Below are positions 32,842 through 41,597 of a DNA stretch of 64,000 bases, piece by piece (within the stretch, counting starts at the first letter, position 1; each line of letters starts with the position of its first letter). The notes under the pieces are model-generated. The model was not told the DNA's origin and ran no database searches. It saw only the letters and a program-made list of their open reading frames with translations. The stretch covers positions 310,001-374,000 of the forward strand of contig CAWHYJ010000020.1 in the NCBI GenBank assembly GCA_963833495.1, written 5' to 3'. The DNA comes from Fodinibacter sp963833495. Lineage in GTDB: Bacteria > Actinomycetota > Actinomycetes > Actinomycetales > Dermatophilaceae. Made by a program: the position numbers and the translations under genes.

Positions 32842-34101
32842 ATGAGCACGCCGGCACGAGAGGGTCGCGGCCCACTGCCCGAGCGGGCGGCCCAGACGAC
32901 GGCCGAGCAGCCGTGGCCGGTGCGCCTGCTGTCGATGAAGATCGGCGAGTACGTCGAGAAGATGTCGACGCTGTGGGTCGAGGGCCAGGTCGTGCAGCTC
33001 AACCGCCGCCCCGGCGCCCGCACGGCGTACCTGACCCTGCGCGACCCGGACGTCGACATGAGCCTGTCGGTCTCGATCTCGGTCAACGCCCTCGACGCGA
33101 TGCCGGGCCCGCTCACCGAGGGTGCGCGGGTCGTGCTGCAGGCCAAGCCCGCCTTCTGGACCCAGCGCGGCTCGCTGATGCTCGACGCCCGGCAGATCCG
33201 CCCCGTGGGGGTCGGCGAGCTGCTCGCCCGGCTCGAGTACCTCAAGCGCCACCTGGCGCAGGAGGGGCTGTTCGACCGCGACCGCAAGCGCCCGCTGCCG
33301 TTCCTCCCCCGCCGGGTGGGGCTGGTCTGCGGCCGGGCCAGCGCCGCCGAGCGCGACGTCGTCGAGAACGCGATGCGCCGTTGGCCGGCCACCCGCTTCG
33401 AGATCCGCCAGGTCGCCGTGCAGGGGAACACCGCGGTCGCCGAGGTGACGGCCGCGCTCGCCGAGCTCGACGCCCACCCGGAGGTCGACGTCATCGTCAT
33501 CGCCCGTGGCGGCGGCGGGGTCGAGGACCTCCTGCCGTTCAGCAACGAGGCCCTGGTGCGGGCGGTGGCGGCAGCGCGCACCCCCGTGGTGAGCGCCATC
33601 GGCCACGACGTCGACACCCCGTTGCTCGACCTCGTCGCCGACCACCGCGCCTCCACCCCCACCGACGCCGCCAAGGCGATCGTGCCGGATGCCGCCGCCG
33701 AGCGCGCCGCTGTCGCCGCCACCCGGGAGCGGGGTCGGCGCGCGCTCACCGGGCGGCTGCACCACGAGCGCCGCCGCCTGGTCGAGCTGCGCAGCCGGCC
33801 GGTGCTCACCGACAAGGGCGCCTTCGTCCGCAGCCAGCGGGACGTCGTCGAGGCGCTGCGGGCCCGGGCACGCCGGCGGGTCGAGAGCCAGCTGCACCGG
33901 GCCCGCGACCACACCGAGCACCTGCGCGCCCAGGTGCGCACCCTGTCCCCGCAGTCGACGCTCGACCGGGGCTACGCGATCGTGCAGCAGGTCGACGGGA
34001 CGGTCGTCAGCGACCCGGCCGAGCTCGAGGTCGGCGAGCTGCTGCGGGTGCGCGTCGCCCGGGGCGACTTCGCCGCCCGCCCGGTCGCGAGCGCCGACTA
34101 G
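32842..34101 (+). CDS. xseA: exodeoxyribonuclease VII large subunit
   Basis: A 419-residue XseA: an N-terminal OB-fold (LWVEGQVVQLNRRPGARTAYLTL), the catalytic core with GLVCGRASAAERDV, VIVIARGGGGVEDLLPF and SAIGHDVDTPLLDLVADHRASTPTDAA, then a long coiled coil and STLDRGYAIV at the end. With XseB it degrades single-stranded DNA. ATG 32842 is the first start fitting the family. xseB follows after 10 bases. Confidence 0.95.
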   Translation: MSTPAREGRGPLPERAAQTTAEQPWPVRLLSMKIGEYVEKMSTLWVEGQVVQLNRRPGARTAYLTLRDPDVDMSLSVSISVNALDAMPGPLTEGARVVLQAKPAFWTQRGSLMLDARQIRPVGVGELLARLEYLKRHLAQEGLFDRDRKRPLPFLPRRVGLVCGRASAAERDVVENAMRRWPATRFEIRQVAVQGNTAVAEVTAALAELDAHPEVDVIVIARGGGGVEDLLPFSNEALVRAVAAARTPVVSAIGHDVDTPLLDLVADHRASTPTDAAKAIVPDAAAERAAVAATRERGRRALTGRLHHERRRLVELRSRPVLTDKGAFVRSQRDVVEALRARARRRVESQLHRARDHTEHLRAQVRTLSPQSTLDRGYAIVQQVDGTVVSDPAELEVGELLRVRVARGDFAARPVASAD

Positions 34102-34111
34102 GCTGCGCGGC

Positions 34112-34384
34112 ATGGCGAAGAAGGCCGACGTCGCGGATCCTGGCACCCCTGACCTCGAGACGGGTGAAGTCCCCGGGCGGGTCGCCGACGACCCGAACGC
34201 CGACGTCGCCGCACTCTCCTACGAGCAGGCCCGCGACGAGCTGGTCGACATCGTGGCCCGGCTCGAGAACGGCTCGGCCGGGCTCGAGGAGAGCATGGGC
34301 CTCTGGCAGCGCGGCGAGGTTCTGGCCGCACACTGCGCCACCTGGCTCGACGCCGCGGAGGCGAGGGTCAGCGCCGGCGGCTGA
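34112..34384 (+). CDS. xseB: exodeoxyribonuclease VII small subunit
   Basis: A 90-residue XseB. The conserved part begins at LSYEQARDELVDIVARLENG and continues with LEESMGLWQRGEVLAAHCATWL, two helices that pack on the XseA coiled coil. The 34-residue acidic N-terminal extension is common in actinobacteria. Immediately downstream of xseA, so a two-gene operon; convergent with the DUF4245 gene. Confidence 0.95.
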   Translation: MAKKADVADPGTPDLETGEVPGRVADDPNADVAALSYEQARDELVDIVARLENGSAGLEESMGLWQRGEVLAAHCATWLDAAEARVSAGG

Positions 34385-34402
34385 CCGGCATCCGGGGGGT
34401 GG

Positions 34403-34966
34403 TCAGGACGTGACCGGCTCGAGGTGCTCGACGAACTGGGCCATCTCCTCGAAGCCGGCCGTGCCGGTGATGAGCGTGGTCAGCTCGCCGGGCGCCGACG
34501 GCTCGCCGACCAGGCTGTTCTGCACCTTGGTGTCGCGCTCGTACTTCGTCCAGGTGCGCCCGCCGGCCTCGAGGGTGCCGGTCTTCGGCGCCCGGTTGGT
34601 CTGCGCCTCCACCCAGAGCGGTGTGGGGTCCTTCGTCTGCTCGACCGCGACGTAGGTGCCCGACGGCGTCTGGTAGCCGGCGTGCCAGGTCGAGAACCCG
34701 TCGGTGGTGCGCACGAACCGCGCGGAGGTCGTGCTCCAGCCCTCGGGGAGGCCGACGGCCTCGACGATCGGCCAGCCGGTGCGCGCCTTCACGTCGACGG
34801 CGGTCGCGTGCACGTCGACCGGCGGTCCGCTCACCGAGCTCACCCGCGGCACGATCATGATGAGCACCAGCACCATGCCGACGACCGCGGCCAGGGACAG
34901 CACGAGGTTCTTGGCGGACCCCATGGAGTAGCGGCTCTTCGCGGGCGCGGGCGTGGTCACCCCCAT
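34403..34966 (-). CDS. DUF4245 domain-containing membrane-anchored protein
   Basis: A 187-residue protein: a short cytoplasmic start, one membrane helix (about residues 20 to 42) and an extracytoplasmic DUF4245 domain with WPIVEAVGLPEGWSTTSARF, TWHAGYQTPSGTYVAVEQT and WTKYERDT. Function of the family is unknown. The locus next to xseB is conserved in many actinobacteria, which supports the assignment. It is convergent with xseB and divergent from the kinase gene. Confidence 0.88.
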   Translation of the reverse strand: MGVTTPAPAKSRYSMGSAKNLVLSLAAVVGMVLVLIMIVPRVSSVSGPPVDVHATAVDVKARTGWPIVEAVGLPEGWSTTSARFVRTTDGFSTWHAGYQTPSGTYVAVEQTKDPTPLWVEAQTNRAPKTGTLEAGGRTWTKYERDTKVQNSLVGEPSAPGELTTLITGTAGFEEMAQFVEHLEPVTS

Positions 34967-35053
34967 ATCGTCGCCGACGGGCGCCCGGCGCGCCCAATCG
35001 CCCCGGCGATAAGGTTGGGCAGCCGCCCCGTCGTCATCGCAGACAAGGACGAG

Positions 35054-35113
35054 ATGACCACCACGAGCCCCACCTCACCGCCCTCCCGCCGCACCCGCAG
35101 GAAGCAGCCGTGA
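35054..35113 (+). CDS. short upstream ORF or leader peptide before the PfkB kinase
   Basis: Nineteen codons, MTTTSPTSPPSRRTRRKQP, preceded by AAGGACGAG and ending in a TGA that overlaps the GTG start of the kinase by 4 bases (GTGA). The layout would couple translation of the kinase to this frame. The basic RRTRRK end could slow ribosomes. It may equally be a chance frame, or the kinase may start further upstream in some other way. Confidence 0.3.
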   Translation: MTTTSPTSPPSRRTRRKQP

Positions 35114-36036
35114 GCGCGGACAGCCGGCCGGTCGTCGTCATCGGCGAGCTGCTCGTCGACATCGTCCACACCCCCGACGGCCAGAGCGCCGAGCACGTGG
35201 GCGGGTCGCCGGCCAACGTCGCGCTCGGCCTGGCCCGGCTCGGGCACGACACCTGGTTCGCCACCCTCGTCGGCACCGACGCGCGCGGCACCCGCTGCGC
35301 CGAGCACGTCGAGTCCGGTGGGGTGAAGCTGCTGCCGGGCAGCACCAACCCGGCTCACCCCACGTCCACCGCGGCCGCGACCCTTGACGAGTCCGGCGCC
35401 GCCAGCTACGTGTTCGACCTGCACTGGGACCTGCCGCCCGTGCAGCTGCCCGAGGGTACCGCCCACCTGCACATCGGCTCGATCGGCACCACCCTCACCC
35501 CCGGCGACACCGAGGTCACCGCCGCGGTGCACCGCACCCGCACCAGCGGCACCGTGTCGTACGACCCGAACATGCGCCCCACCATCATGGGCAGCGCGGA
35601 TGCCGTGCGCCCGCGGGTCGAGGAGCTCGTGGCCCTGTCCGACGTGGTCAAGTGCTCCGAGGACGACATCGAGTGGCTCTACCCCGGCGAGTCGGCCTCC
35701 CAGGTGATGGCACGCTGGGCCGGTCTCGGCGCCGCCCTCACCGTCGTCACCCTCGGAGCCGACGGCGTCAGCTGGCGCGCCGCCTCGGGTGACGAGGATC
35801 GCGAGCCGGCCCGGGCCAGCTCGGTCGTCGACACCGTCGGTGCGGGTGACTCCTTCATGGCCGGCCTGGTGTCGGGCCTGCTCGACGACGGCCTGCTCGG
35901 CAGCCTCACGGCGCGCGACCGGCTGCACGCCGCCGGCCTGCCGGAGGTGCGCCCCGCCATCGACCGCGCCCTGGCGACGAGCGGCCGCACCGTGCTGCGC
36001 GCCGGCGCCTACGCCCCCACCCGCGAGGAGATCTGA
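35110..36036 (+). CDS. PfkB family carbohydrate kinase (fructokinase-like)
   Basis: A 308-residue ribokinase-fold sugar kinase. N-terminal VIGELLVDIVHTP and GGSPANVALGLARLG form the substrate-binding pair of glycines; the C-terminal VVDTVGAGDSFMAGLVSGLL contains the catalytic Asp and anion hole. Overall pattern is nearest to fructokinases, but the sugar is not certain. Start GTG 35110. Its stop overlaps the fumarase ATG by one base, so the two are coupled. Confidence 0.88.
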   Translation: MSADSRPVVVIGELLVDIVHTPDGQSAEHVGGSPANVALGLARLGHDTWFATLVGTDARGTRCAEHVESGGVKLLPGSTNPAHPTSTAAATLDESGAASYVFDLHWDLPPVQLPEGTAHLHIGSIGTTLTPGDTEVTAAVHRTRTSGTVSYDPNMRPTIMGSADAVRPRVEELVALSDVVKCSEDDIEWLYPGESASQVMARWAGLGAALTVVTLGADGVSWRAASGDEDREPARASSVVDTVGAGDSFMAGLVSGLLDDGLLGSLTARDRLHAAGLPEVRPAIDRALATSGRTVLRAGAYAPTREEI

Positions 36037-37745
36037 TGACCGACTTCCGCTACGAGGACCTCCTGCCGGTCGGCGCCGACGAGACGCCCTACCGGCTGCT
36101 CACCACGGAGGGGGTCTCGGTCGTCGAGGGGCCGGGTGGCCGCCGCTTCCTGCAGGTCGAGCCCGAGGCGCTGCGCCTGCTCACCGACACCGCGATGCAC
36201 GACATCGCCCACTACCTGCGCCCGGCCCACCTGCAGCAGCTCGCCAACATCCTCGACGACCCCGAGGCGAGCAACAACGACAAGTTCGTGGCGCTCGACC
36301 TGCTCAAGAACGCGAACATCGCGGCGGGCGGCATCCTGCCGATGTGCCAGGACACCGGCACCGCGATCGTCATGGGCAAGCGCGGCCAGCAGGTGCTGAC
36401 CGCCGGCCGCGACGAGGAGCCGATCAGCCGCGGGGTCTACGACGCCTACACCCGGCTCAACCTGCGCTACTCGCAGATGGCGCCGGTCACGATGTGGGAC
36501 GAGCGCAACACCGGGTCGAACCTGCCGGCGCAGGTCGAGATCTACGCCGACACCGCGGCCGGGCACGAGACCACCTACAAGTTCCTCTTCATGGCCAAGG
36601 GCGGCGGCAGCGCCAACAAGTCGTACCTGTTCCAGGAGACGAAGGCGATCCTCAACCCCGACGCGATGATGCGCTTCCTCGACGAGAAGCTGCGCGGCCT
36701 CGGCACAGCGGCCTGCCCGCCCTACCACCTGGCCATCGTCATCGGTGGCACGAGTGCCGAGTTCGCCCTCAAGACAGCCAAGTACGCGAGCGCCAAGTAC
36801 CTCGACCAGCTGCCGAAGACCGGCGACCCGGCCACCGGTCACGGCTTCCGCGACACCGAGCTCGAGGAGAAGGTGCTCGAGCTGACCCGGCAGTTCGGCA
36901 TCGGGGCGCAGTTCGGCGGCAAGTACTTCTGCCACGACGTGCGTGTCGTGCGGCTCCCCCGGCACGGCGCCTCGCTGCCCGTCGCCATCGCGGTGTCGTG
37001 CTCGGCCGACCGCCAGGTGCTCGGCAAGATCACCCCCGAGGGCGTGTTCATCGAGCAGCTCGAGACCGACCCCGCCCGCTTCCTGCCCGACCAGACCCAC
37101 ACCGGGCTGGCCGACGAGGATGCCGTGGGCGCGTCATCCACCGGACAGGGCGCCGTGGTCTCGATCGACCTCAACCGCCCGATGGCGCAGATCCTCGAGG
37201 AGCTCTCGAAGCACCCGGTCAAGACCCGCCTGTCGCTCACCGGCCCGCTGGTGGTCGCCCGCGACATCGCGCACGCGAAGATCAAGGAACGGCTCGACTC
37301 AGGCGAGGAGATGCCGCCCTACCTGCGCGACCACCCGGTCTACTACGCCGGCCCGGCCAAGACCCCCGCGGGGATGCCGTCCGGCTCGTTCGGCCCCACC
37401 ACCGCCGGGCGGATGGACTCCTACGTCGACCAGTTCCAGACCGCGGGTGGCTCGATGGTCATGCTCGCGAAGGGCAACCGCAGCCAGCAGGTCACCGACG
37501 CCTGCAAGGCCCATGGTGGCTTCTACCTCGGCTCGATCGGCGGCCCGGCCGCGCGGCTGGCCCAGGACTGCATCAGGAGCGTCGAGGTGCTCGAGTACCC
37601 CGAGCTCGGCATGGAGGCGATCTGGAAGATCGAGGTCGAGGACTTCCCCGCCTTCATCGTGGTCGACGACAAGGGAAACGACTTCTTCGCCTCGGTCACC
37701 AAGCCCGTCGCGTTCACCATCGAGAAGCGCACCGGCCTGGTCTGA
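36036..37745 (+). CDS. fumA: fumarate hydratase, class I (iron-sulfur)
   Basis: A 569-residue class I fumarase, full length, with alpha and beta domains in one chain. ILPMCQDTGTAIVMGKRG (near residue 105) carries the first cluster cysteine; GGSANKSYLFQETKA, FGGKYFCHDVRVVRLPRHGA and DACKAHGGFYLGSIGGPAA contain the other conserved positions. The [4Fe-4S] enzyme interconverts fumarate and malate in the citric acid cycle. Overlaps the kinase stop by one base. A strong hairpin follows the gene. Confidence 0.95.
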   Translation: MTDFRYEDLLPVGADETPYRLLTTEGVSVVEGPGGRRFLQVEPEALRLLTDTAMHDIAHYLRPAHLQQLANILDDPEASNNDKFVALDLLKNANIAAGGILPMCQDTGTAIVMGKRGQQVLTAGRDEEPISRGVYDAYTRLNLRYSQMAPVTMWDERNTGSNLPAQVEIYADTAAGHETTYKFLFMAKGGGSANKSYLFQETKAILNPDAMMRFLDEKLRGLGTAACPPYHLAIVIGGTSAEFALKTAKYASAKYLDQLPKTGDPATGHGFRDTELEEKVLELTRQFGIGAQFGGKYFCHDVRVVRLPRHGASLPVAIAVSCSADRQVLGKITPEGVFIEQLETDPARFLPDQTHTGLADEDAVGASSTGQGAVVSIDLNRPMAQILEELSKHPVKTRLSLTGPLVVARDIAHAKIKERLDSGEEMPPYLRDHPVYYAGPAKTPAGMPSGSFGPTTAGRMDSYVDQFQTAGGSMVMLAKGNRSQQVTDACKAHGGFYLGSIGGPAARLAQDCIRSVEVLEYPELGMEAIWKIEVEDFPAFIVVDDKGNDFFASVTKPVAFTIEKRTGLV

Positions 37746-37763
37746 CCGGCCGCCTCACGCAGA

Positions 37764-37805
37764 AGTTCGGGTGGCACGCAGCGATTGCTGCGTGCCACCC
37801 GAACT
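37764..37805. terminator. bidirectional terminator hairpin
   Basis: A perfect 19-base-pair stem, AGTTCGGGTGGCACGCAGC against its complement, with a GATT loop, between the convergent fumarase and secreted-protein genes. Neither side has a long T-run, but stem length and convergent context support termination in both directions. Confidence 0.75.
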
Positions 37806-37830
37806 GCTGCGCGGTGGCGCGTCAGGGGCG

Positions 37831-38553
37831 TCAGATGACGTACGCCGAGTTGGCGTCCGACGGGTTCGTGCCGGTCGTCGACCCGCTGCCCGAGCCACCC
37901 GGCAGCGTCCCGGCACCGCCGGGAGCGGCAGGACCGCCGGGGCCGCCGCCGGGTCCACCCGTGGCGGCGGTGACGGTCTTCAGGTCGGCGCTGACGTCGA
38001 AGAACACCGGGCTCCCCGCCTTGGTGCCCAGCGCGTCGTACGACCCGTCGGGGTCCTTGCGCACCGTGGTGACGGTCACCGCGGAGTCCTTGGCCTTGAC
38101 CGCGGCGATGACCTTGTCGGCCTCGCTGCCGGTCACCGCGGCATCCTGCGACCCGCCCGGGCCACCAGGACCGCCGTGGCCGCCGCCGGGTCCACCCGTG
38201 CGGGCCGTGATGGTCTTCAGGTCGGCGCTGACGTCGAAGAAGACCGGGTTTCCGCCCTTGGTGCCCAGCGCGTCGTACGACCCGTCGGGGTCCTTGCGCA
38301 CCGTGGTGATGGTCACCGCGGAGTCCTTGGCCTTGACCGCGGCGATGACCTTGTCGGCCTCGCTGCCGGTCACCGCGGCATCCTGCGACCCGCCCGCGGG
38401 GCCGTTGGCGTCTCCGCGGGGTGCGCTCGACGAGGTGGCCGACGGGCTCGGGGTGGTGGTGTCGTCAGCGGCGGCGAGGGCCGCGCCGGCGATGCCGACG
38501 ACGCCGGCAGCCGCCAGGGCGGCGGCGGCCAGTCCGATGGTGTTGCGACGCAT
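37831..38553 (-). CDS. secreted protein with tandem PepSY-like repeats
   Basis: A 240-residue exported protein. Residues 1 to 28 are a signal peptide ending ALAAADD. After a Ser/Thr/Pro linker come two almost identical units of 79 residues: SQDAAVTGSEADKVIAAVKA, then TVRKDPDGSYDALGTK and PVFFDVSADLKTVTA, joined by glycine/proline linkers. Each unit has the helix-plus-sheet look of PepSY-like domains, which often inhibit proteases or act as extracellular adaptors. ATG 38553 is preceded by AGGAGCAC; a GTG six codons upstream is also possible. Function unknown. Confidence 0.7.
   Translation of the reverse strand: MRRNTIGLAAAALAAAGVVGIAGAALAAADDTTTPSPSATSSSAPRGDANGPAGGSQDAAVTGSEADKVIAAVKAKDSAVTITTVRKDPDGSYDALGTKGGNPVFFDVSADLKTITARTGGPGGGHGGPGGPGGSQDAAVTGSEADKVIAAVKAKDSAVTVTTVRKDPDGSYDALGTKAGSPVFFDVSADLKTVTAATGGPGGGPGGPAAPGGAGTLPGGSGSGSTTGTNPSDANSAYVI
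37914..38387. repeat. 237-base tandem duplication inside the secreted-protein gene
   Basis: Two adjacent copies with period 237 bases (79 codons), near-identical at DNA level except for a few changes (for example GGN against AGS, TITT against TVTT) and different glycine-linker lengths in detail. The near-identity points to a recent duplication or gene conversion. Confidence 0.8.
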
Positions 38554-38698
38554 GAGTGCTCCTGTGTTCACGGCGGGTGAGTGTCACCTGCTCGGGTCTT
38601 CACGGTGCGGCGCTCACCTGTCACCGACCTGTGCCGAGGGCGTCACGTCCCTGAGACAAGCCCACGACCGGTGCCCCACGCGCTGGTAGCGTCGCGGC

Positions 38699-39361
38699 GT
38701 GATCGAGCGGCACCGCACACAACCGGGGACGCGGCCCCGCACGCCGGAGCAGGCGTGGCGCGTCCTCGCGGCCGGCAACGCCCGGTTCATGGCCGACGAG
38801 CGCGCCCACCCGCACCAGGACGTGCACTTCCGGCACCGGCTGGCGTCCAAGCAGACCCCGTTCGCGATCTTCTTCGGCTGTGCCGACTCCCGGGTCGCCG
38901 CCGAGATCATCTTCGACCAAGGGCTCGGTGACCTCTTCGTCGTCCGCACGGCCGGACACGTCGTCGACCCCAGCGTGCTCGGCTCGCTCGAGTTCGGCGT
39001 CGCGGTGCTCGACTGCCCCCTCATCGTCGTGCTCGGGCACGACTCGTGCGGAGCCGTGAAGGCCGCCGAGGTGGCCGTGCGCACCGGCGAGGTGCCCGGT
39101 GGCTTCCTGCGCGACATCGTCGAGCGGGTGACGCCGAGCGTGCTCGCCGCCTCGCGCGGCGGTCGCACGCCCACCATCGAGGACATCGAGCGCGAGCACG
39201 TCGAGCGCACCTGCGACCTGATCAGTGAGCGCTCCACCCTCATCGCCGACCGGATCCGGTCGGGGGCCCTGGGCGTCGTGGGCGCGGAGTACGACCTCGC
39301 CGACGGTGAGGCCAAGGTCGTGCGCACCATCGGCGGCGTCGGCGTGGACGTCGCCGGGTGA
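38699..39361 (+). CDS. beta-class carbonic anhydrase
   Basis: A 220-residue beta-carbonic anhydrase with the zinc ligands Cys61 (in FGCADSR), His114 and Cys117 (in GHDSCGA) and the catalytic dyad Asp63/Arg65. It hydrates CO2 to bicarbonate in the cytoplasm. N-terminal PEQAWRVLAAGNARFMADE is the usual helix of the family. GTG start; its stop overlaps the MOSC gene by 4 bases. Confidence 0.93.
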   Translation: MIERHRTQPGTRPRTPEQAWRVLAAGNARFMADERAHPHQDVHFRHRLASKQTPFAIFFGCADSRVAAEIIFDQGLGDLFVVRTAGHVVDPSVLGSLEFGVAVLDCPLIVVLGHDSCGAVKAAEVAVRTGEVPGGFLRDIVERVTPSVLAASRGGRTPTIEDIEREHVERTCDLISERSTLIADRIRSGALGVVGAEYDLADGEAKVVRTIGGVGVDVAG

Positions 39362-40197
39362 TCCGCCTCGACGGGGTGCACCTGCACCCGGTCAAGAGCA
39401 CCGCGGTGCGGCCGGTGCTGCACGGTGACGTCGAGCCGTGGGGGCTGGCCGGCGACCGACGCTGGATGGTCGTCGACGCCACCGGCGAGTGCGTCACCGC
39501 TCGCGAGGAGAGCTGTCTGCTCGGCATCACGGCCGACACGAGCGCCACCGAGCCCGCCCTGGCAGGGGCTCTGCGACTGACGGCACCGGGCCGAGAGCCG
39601 ATCGACGTTGCCGATCCGCACGGTCCGCCCGTCCCGGTCACCGTGCACGGGCGCCCCCTCGAGGGCGTCGTCGCCCCGGCCGAGGCGGGTGCCTGGTTCG
39701 GTGCGGTGCTCGGCCGCGACGACCTCCGACTGGTGCACGTGTCCTCCCCGCGACCGCTCAACCCCGAGCACAGCCGGCCCGGCGAGGCGACCGCCTTCGC
39801 CGACGCCTACCCGGTGACGCTCGCCTCCGCCTCATCCCTGCGCCGGCTGCGCGACTGGGTGGCCGAGACCGCACTCGAGCGGGGCGAGCAGCCCGCAGCG
39901 CCACTGGCCGTGGAGCGGTTCCGACCCAACTTCGTCGTCGACGGCGACCTCGACCCGTTCGAGGAGGACGGCTGGCGCCGGGTGCACGTCGGGCCGGTCG
40001 AGTTCCGCGTGGTGAAGCCGGTCGACCGGTGCGTGATGACGACCATCGAGCCCACCACCCTCGAGCGCGGGCACGAGCCGATCCGCACCCTGGCGAGACA
40101 CCGGAAGTGGGACGGCGCGACGTGGTTCGCCGTGCAGCTGGTGCCCGAGTCCCGAGGCGTGGTGCGGGTCGGCGACGAGGTCAGGCCGGACCGGTAG
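39358..40197 (+). CDS. MOSC domain-containing protein (YcbX-like)
   Basis: A 279-residue protein with an N-terminal MOSC_N barrel (LDGVHLHPVKSTAVR, WGLAGDRRWMVVD) and a C-terminal MOSC domain with ERFRPNFVVDGDL, RVHVGPVEFRVVKP and DRCVMTTIEPTT, whose cysteine is the conserved molybdenum/sulfur-handling residue. In E. coli, YcbX detoxifies N-hydroxylated compounds with a molybdenum cofactor. The GTG start overlaps the carbonic anhydrase stop (GTGA), so they share a transcript. The ligand Cys lies near residue 222. Confidence 0.88.
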   Translation: MIRLDGVHLHPVKSTAVRPVLHGDVEPWGLAGDRRWMVVDATGECVTAREESCLLGITADTSATEPALAGALRLTAPGREPIDVADPHGPPVPVTVHGRPLEGVVAPAEAGAWFGAVLGRDDLRLVHVSSPRPLNPEHSRPGEATAFADAYPVTLASASSLRRLRDWVAETALERGEQPAAPLAVERFRPNFVVDGDLDPFEEDGWRRVHVGPVEFRVVKPVDRCVMTTIEPTTLERGHEPIRTLARHRKWDGATWFAVQLVPESRGVVRVGDEVRPDR

Positions 40198-40207
40198 CGT
40201 GACGGCC

Positions 40208-41581
40208 ATGGAGACCTTCGCGCGCACCTTCCCCGACGGATTCCTCTGGGGGGCCGCCACGGCGAGCTTCCAGATCGAGGGCGCGCACGACGAGGACGGC
40301 CGCAGCCCGTCGATCTGGGACACCTTCTGCCGCACCCCCGGCAAGGTGGCCAACGGCGACACCGGTGACGTCGCGTGCGACCACTACCACCGGATGCCGC
40401 AGGACGTCGCCCTGATGAAGGACCTCGGCCTCGACGCCTACCGCTTCTCCGTCGCGTGGCCCCGCGTCATCCCCGATGGCACCGGGGCGGTGAACGCCAA
40501 GGGCATCGACTTCTACTCACGGCTGGTCGACACGTTGCTGGAGAACGGGATCCGGCCCGTCGTCACCCTCTATCACTGGGACCTCCCCCAGGTGCTCGGC
40601 GACCGCGGCGGCTGGCTCAACCGGGACTCGGCGCAGTGGTTCACCGAGTACGCCGCCGCCACGGTGGCGGCGCTGGGCGACCGGGTCACCAACTGGACGA
40701 CGTTCAACGAGCCGTGGTGCTCGAGCATCCTCAGCTACGCGATCGGCGCACACGCACCGGGCCACCACGACCCGGTCGAGGGGATGGTCGCCGCGCACCA
40801 CCTGATGCTCGCCCACGGCACCGCGGTGCCCGTCATCCGCGAGAGCTCCCCCGGCGCCGAGGTGTCGATCACCCTCAACCCGTCCCAGGTCTGGGGGCCC
40901 GACGACGGCGACGAGCGCGATGCGGATGCCGTGCGGCGTGCCGACAACGCGCTCAACGGCATCTTCTACGGGCCGCTCTTCCACGCCGCCTACCCCGACG
41001 GCTTCCTCGACGACACCGCCCACCTCACCGACCACGCCTACATCCAGGACGGCGACCTCGGCACCATCTCGGCACCGCTCGACAACCTCGGCGTCAACAA
41101 CTACTTCCCGGCCCGGGTCCGCGCAGCCCGCGAGGGCGAGGTCACCGCCAACCCGATGCCGGGCTGCGAGGGGGTGGTCGACGTCGACCCGCACCCGCCC
41201 CTCACCGACATGGGGTGGGAGCAGTCGCCCGAGGGACACCGCCAGATCATCGAGCGCTCGGCCCGTGAGTCCGGGCTGCCGATCTACATCACCGAGAACG
41301 GCTCGGCGTGGCCCGACACCGTGTCCGACGACGGTCAGGTGCACGACCCCGACCGCGTTGCCTACCTGCACGGGCACCTGGGGGCCGTGGCCGACGCCAT
41401 CGAGGGCGGCACCGACGTGCGCGGCTACTTCGCGTGGAGCCTGCTCGACAACTTCGAGTGGGCCTATGGCTACGACAAGCGCTTCGGCATCGTGCACGTC
41501 GACTACGACACCCAGGTGCGCACGGTGAAGGACTCCGGGCGCGAGTACGCCCGCATCCTCGCCGCCCACCGCGGACGCTGA
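40208..41581 (+). CDS. GH1 beta-glucosidase
   Basis: A 457-residue family 1 glycoside hydrolase with acid/base Glu168 in TFNEPW and nucleophile Glu363 in YITENG, plus FLWGAATASFQIEGA at the N-terminus and the LLDNFEWAYGYDKRFGIVHVD end. No signal peptide, so it acts in the cytoplasm on imported beta-glucosides. ATG 40208 is nearest to the normal start; a GTG three codons upstream is in frame. Transcribed with the MOSC gene and lhgO but functionally separate. Confidence 0.93.
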   Translation: METFARTFPDGFLWGAATASFQIEGAHDEDGRSPSIWDTFCRTPGKVANGDTGDVACDHYHRMPQDVALMKDLGLDAYRFSVAWPRVIPDGTGAVNAKGIDFYSRLVDTLLENGIRPVVTLYHWDLPQVLGDRGGWLNRDSAQWFTEYAAATVAALGDRVTNWTTFNEPWCSSILSYAIGAHAPGHHDPVEGMVAAHHLMLAHGTAVPVIRESSPGAEVSITLNPSQVWGPDDGDERDADAVRRADNALNGIFYGPLFHAAYPDGFLDDTAHLTDHAYIQDGDLGTISAPLDNLGVNNYFPARVRAAREGEVTANPMPGCEGVVDVDPHPPLTDMGWEQSPEGHRQIIERSARESGLPIYITENGSAWPDTVSDDGQVHDPDRVAYLHGHLGAVADAIEGGTDVRGYFAWSLLDNFEWAYGYDKRFGIVHVDYDTQVRTVKDSGREYARILAAHRGR

Positions 41582-41597
41582 GCCGCCGGCGGATGCC

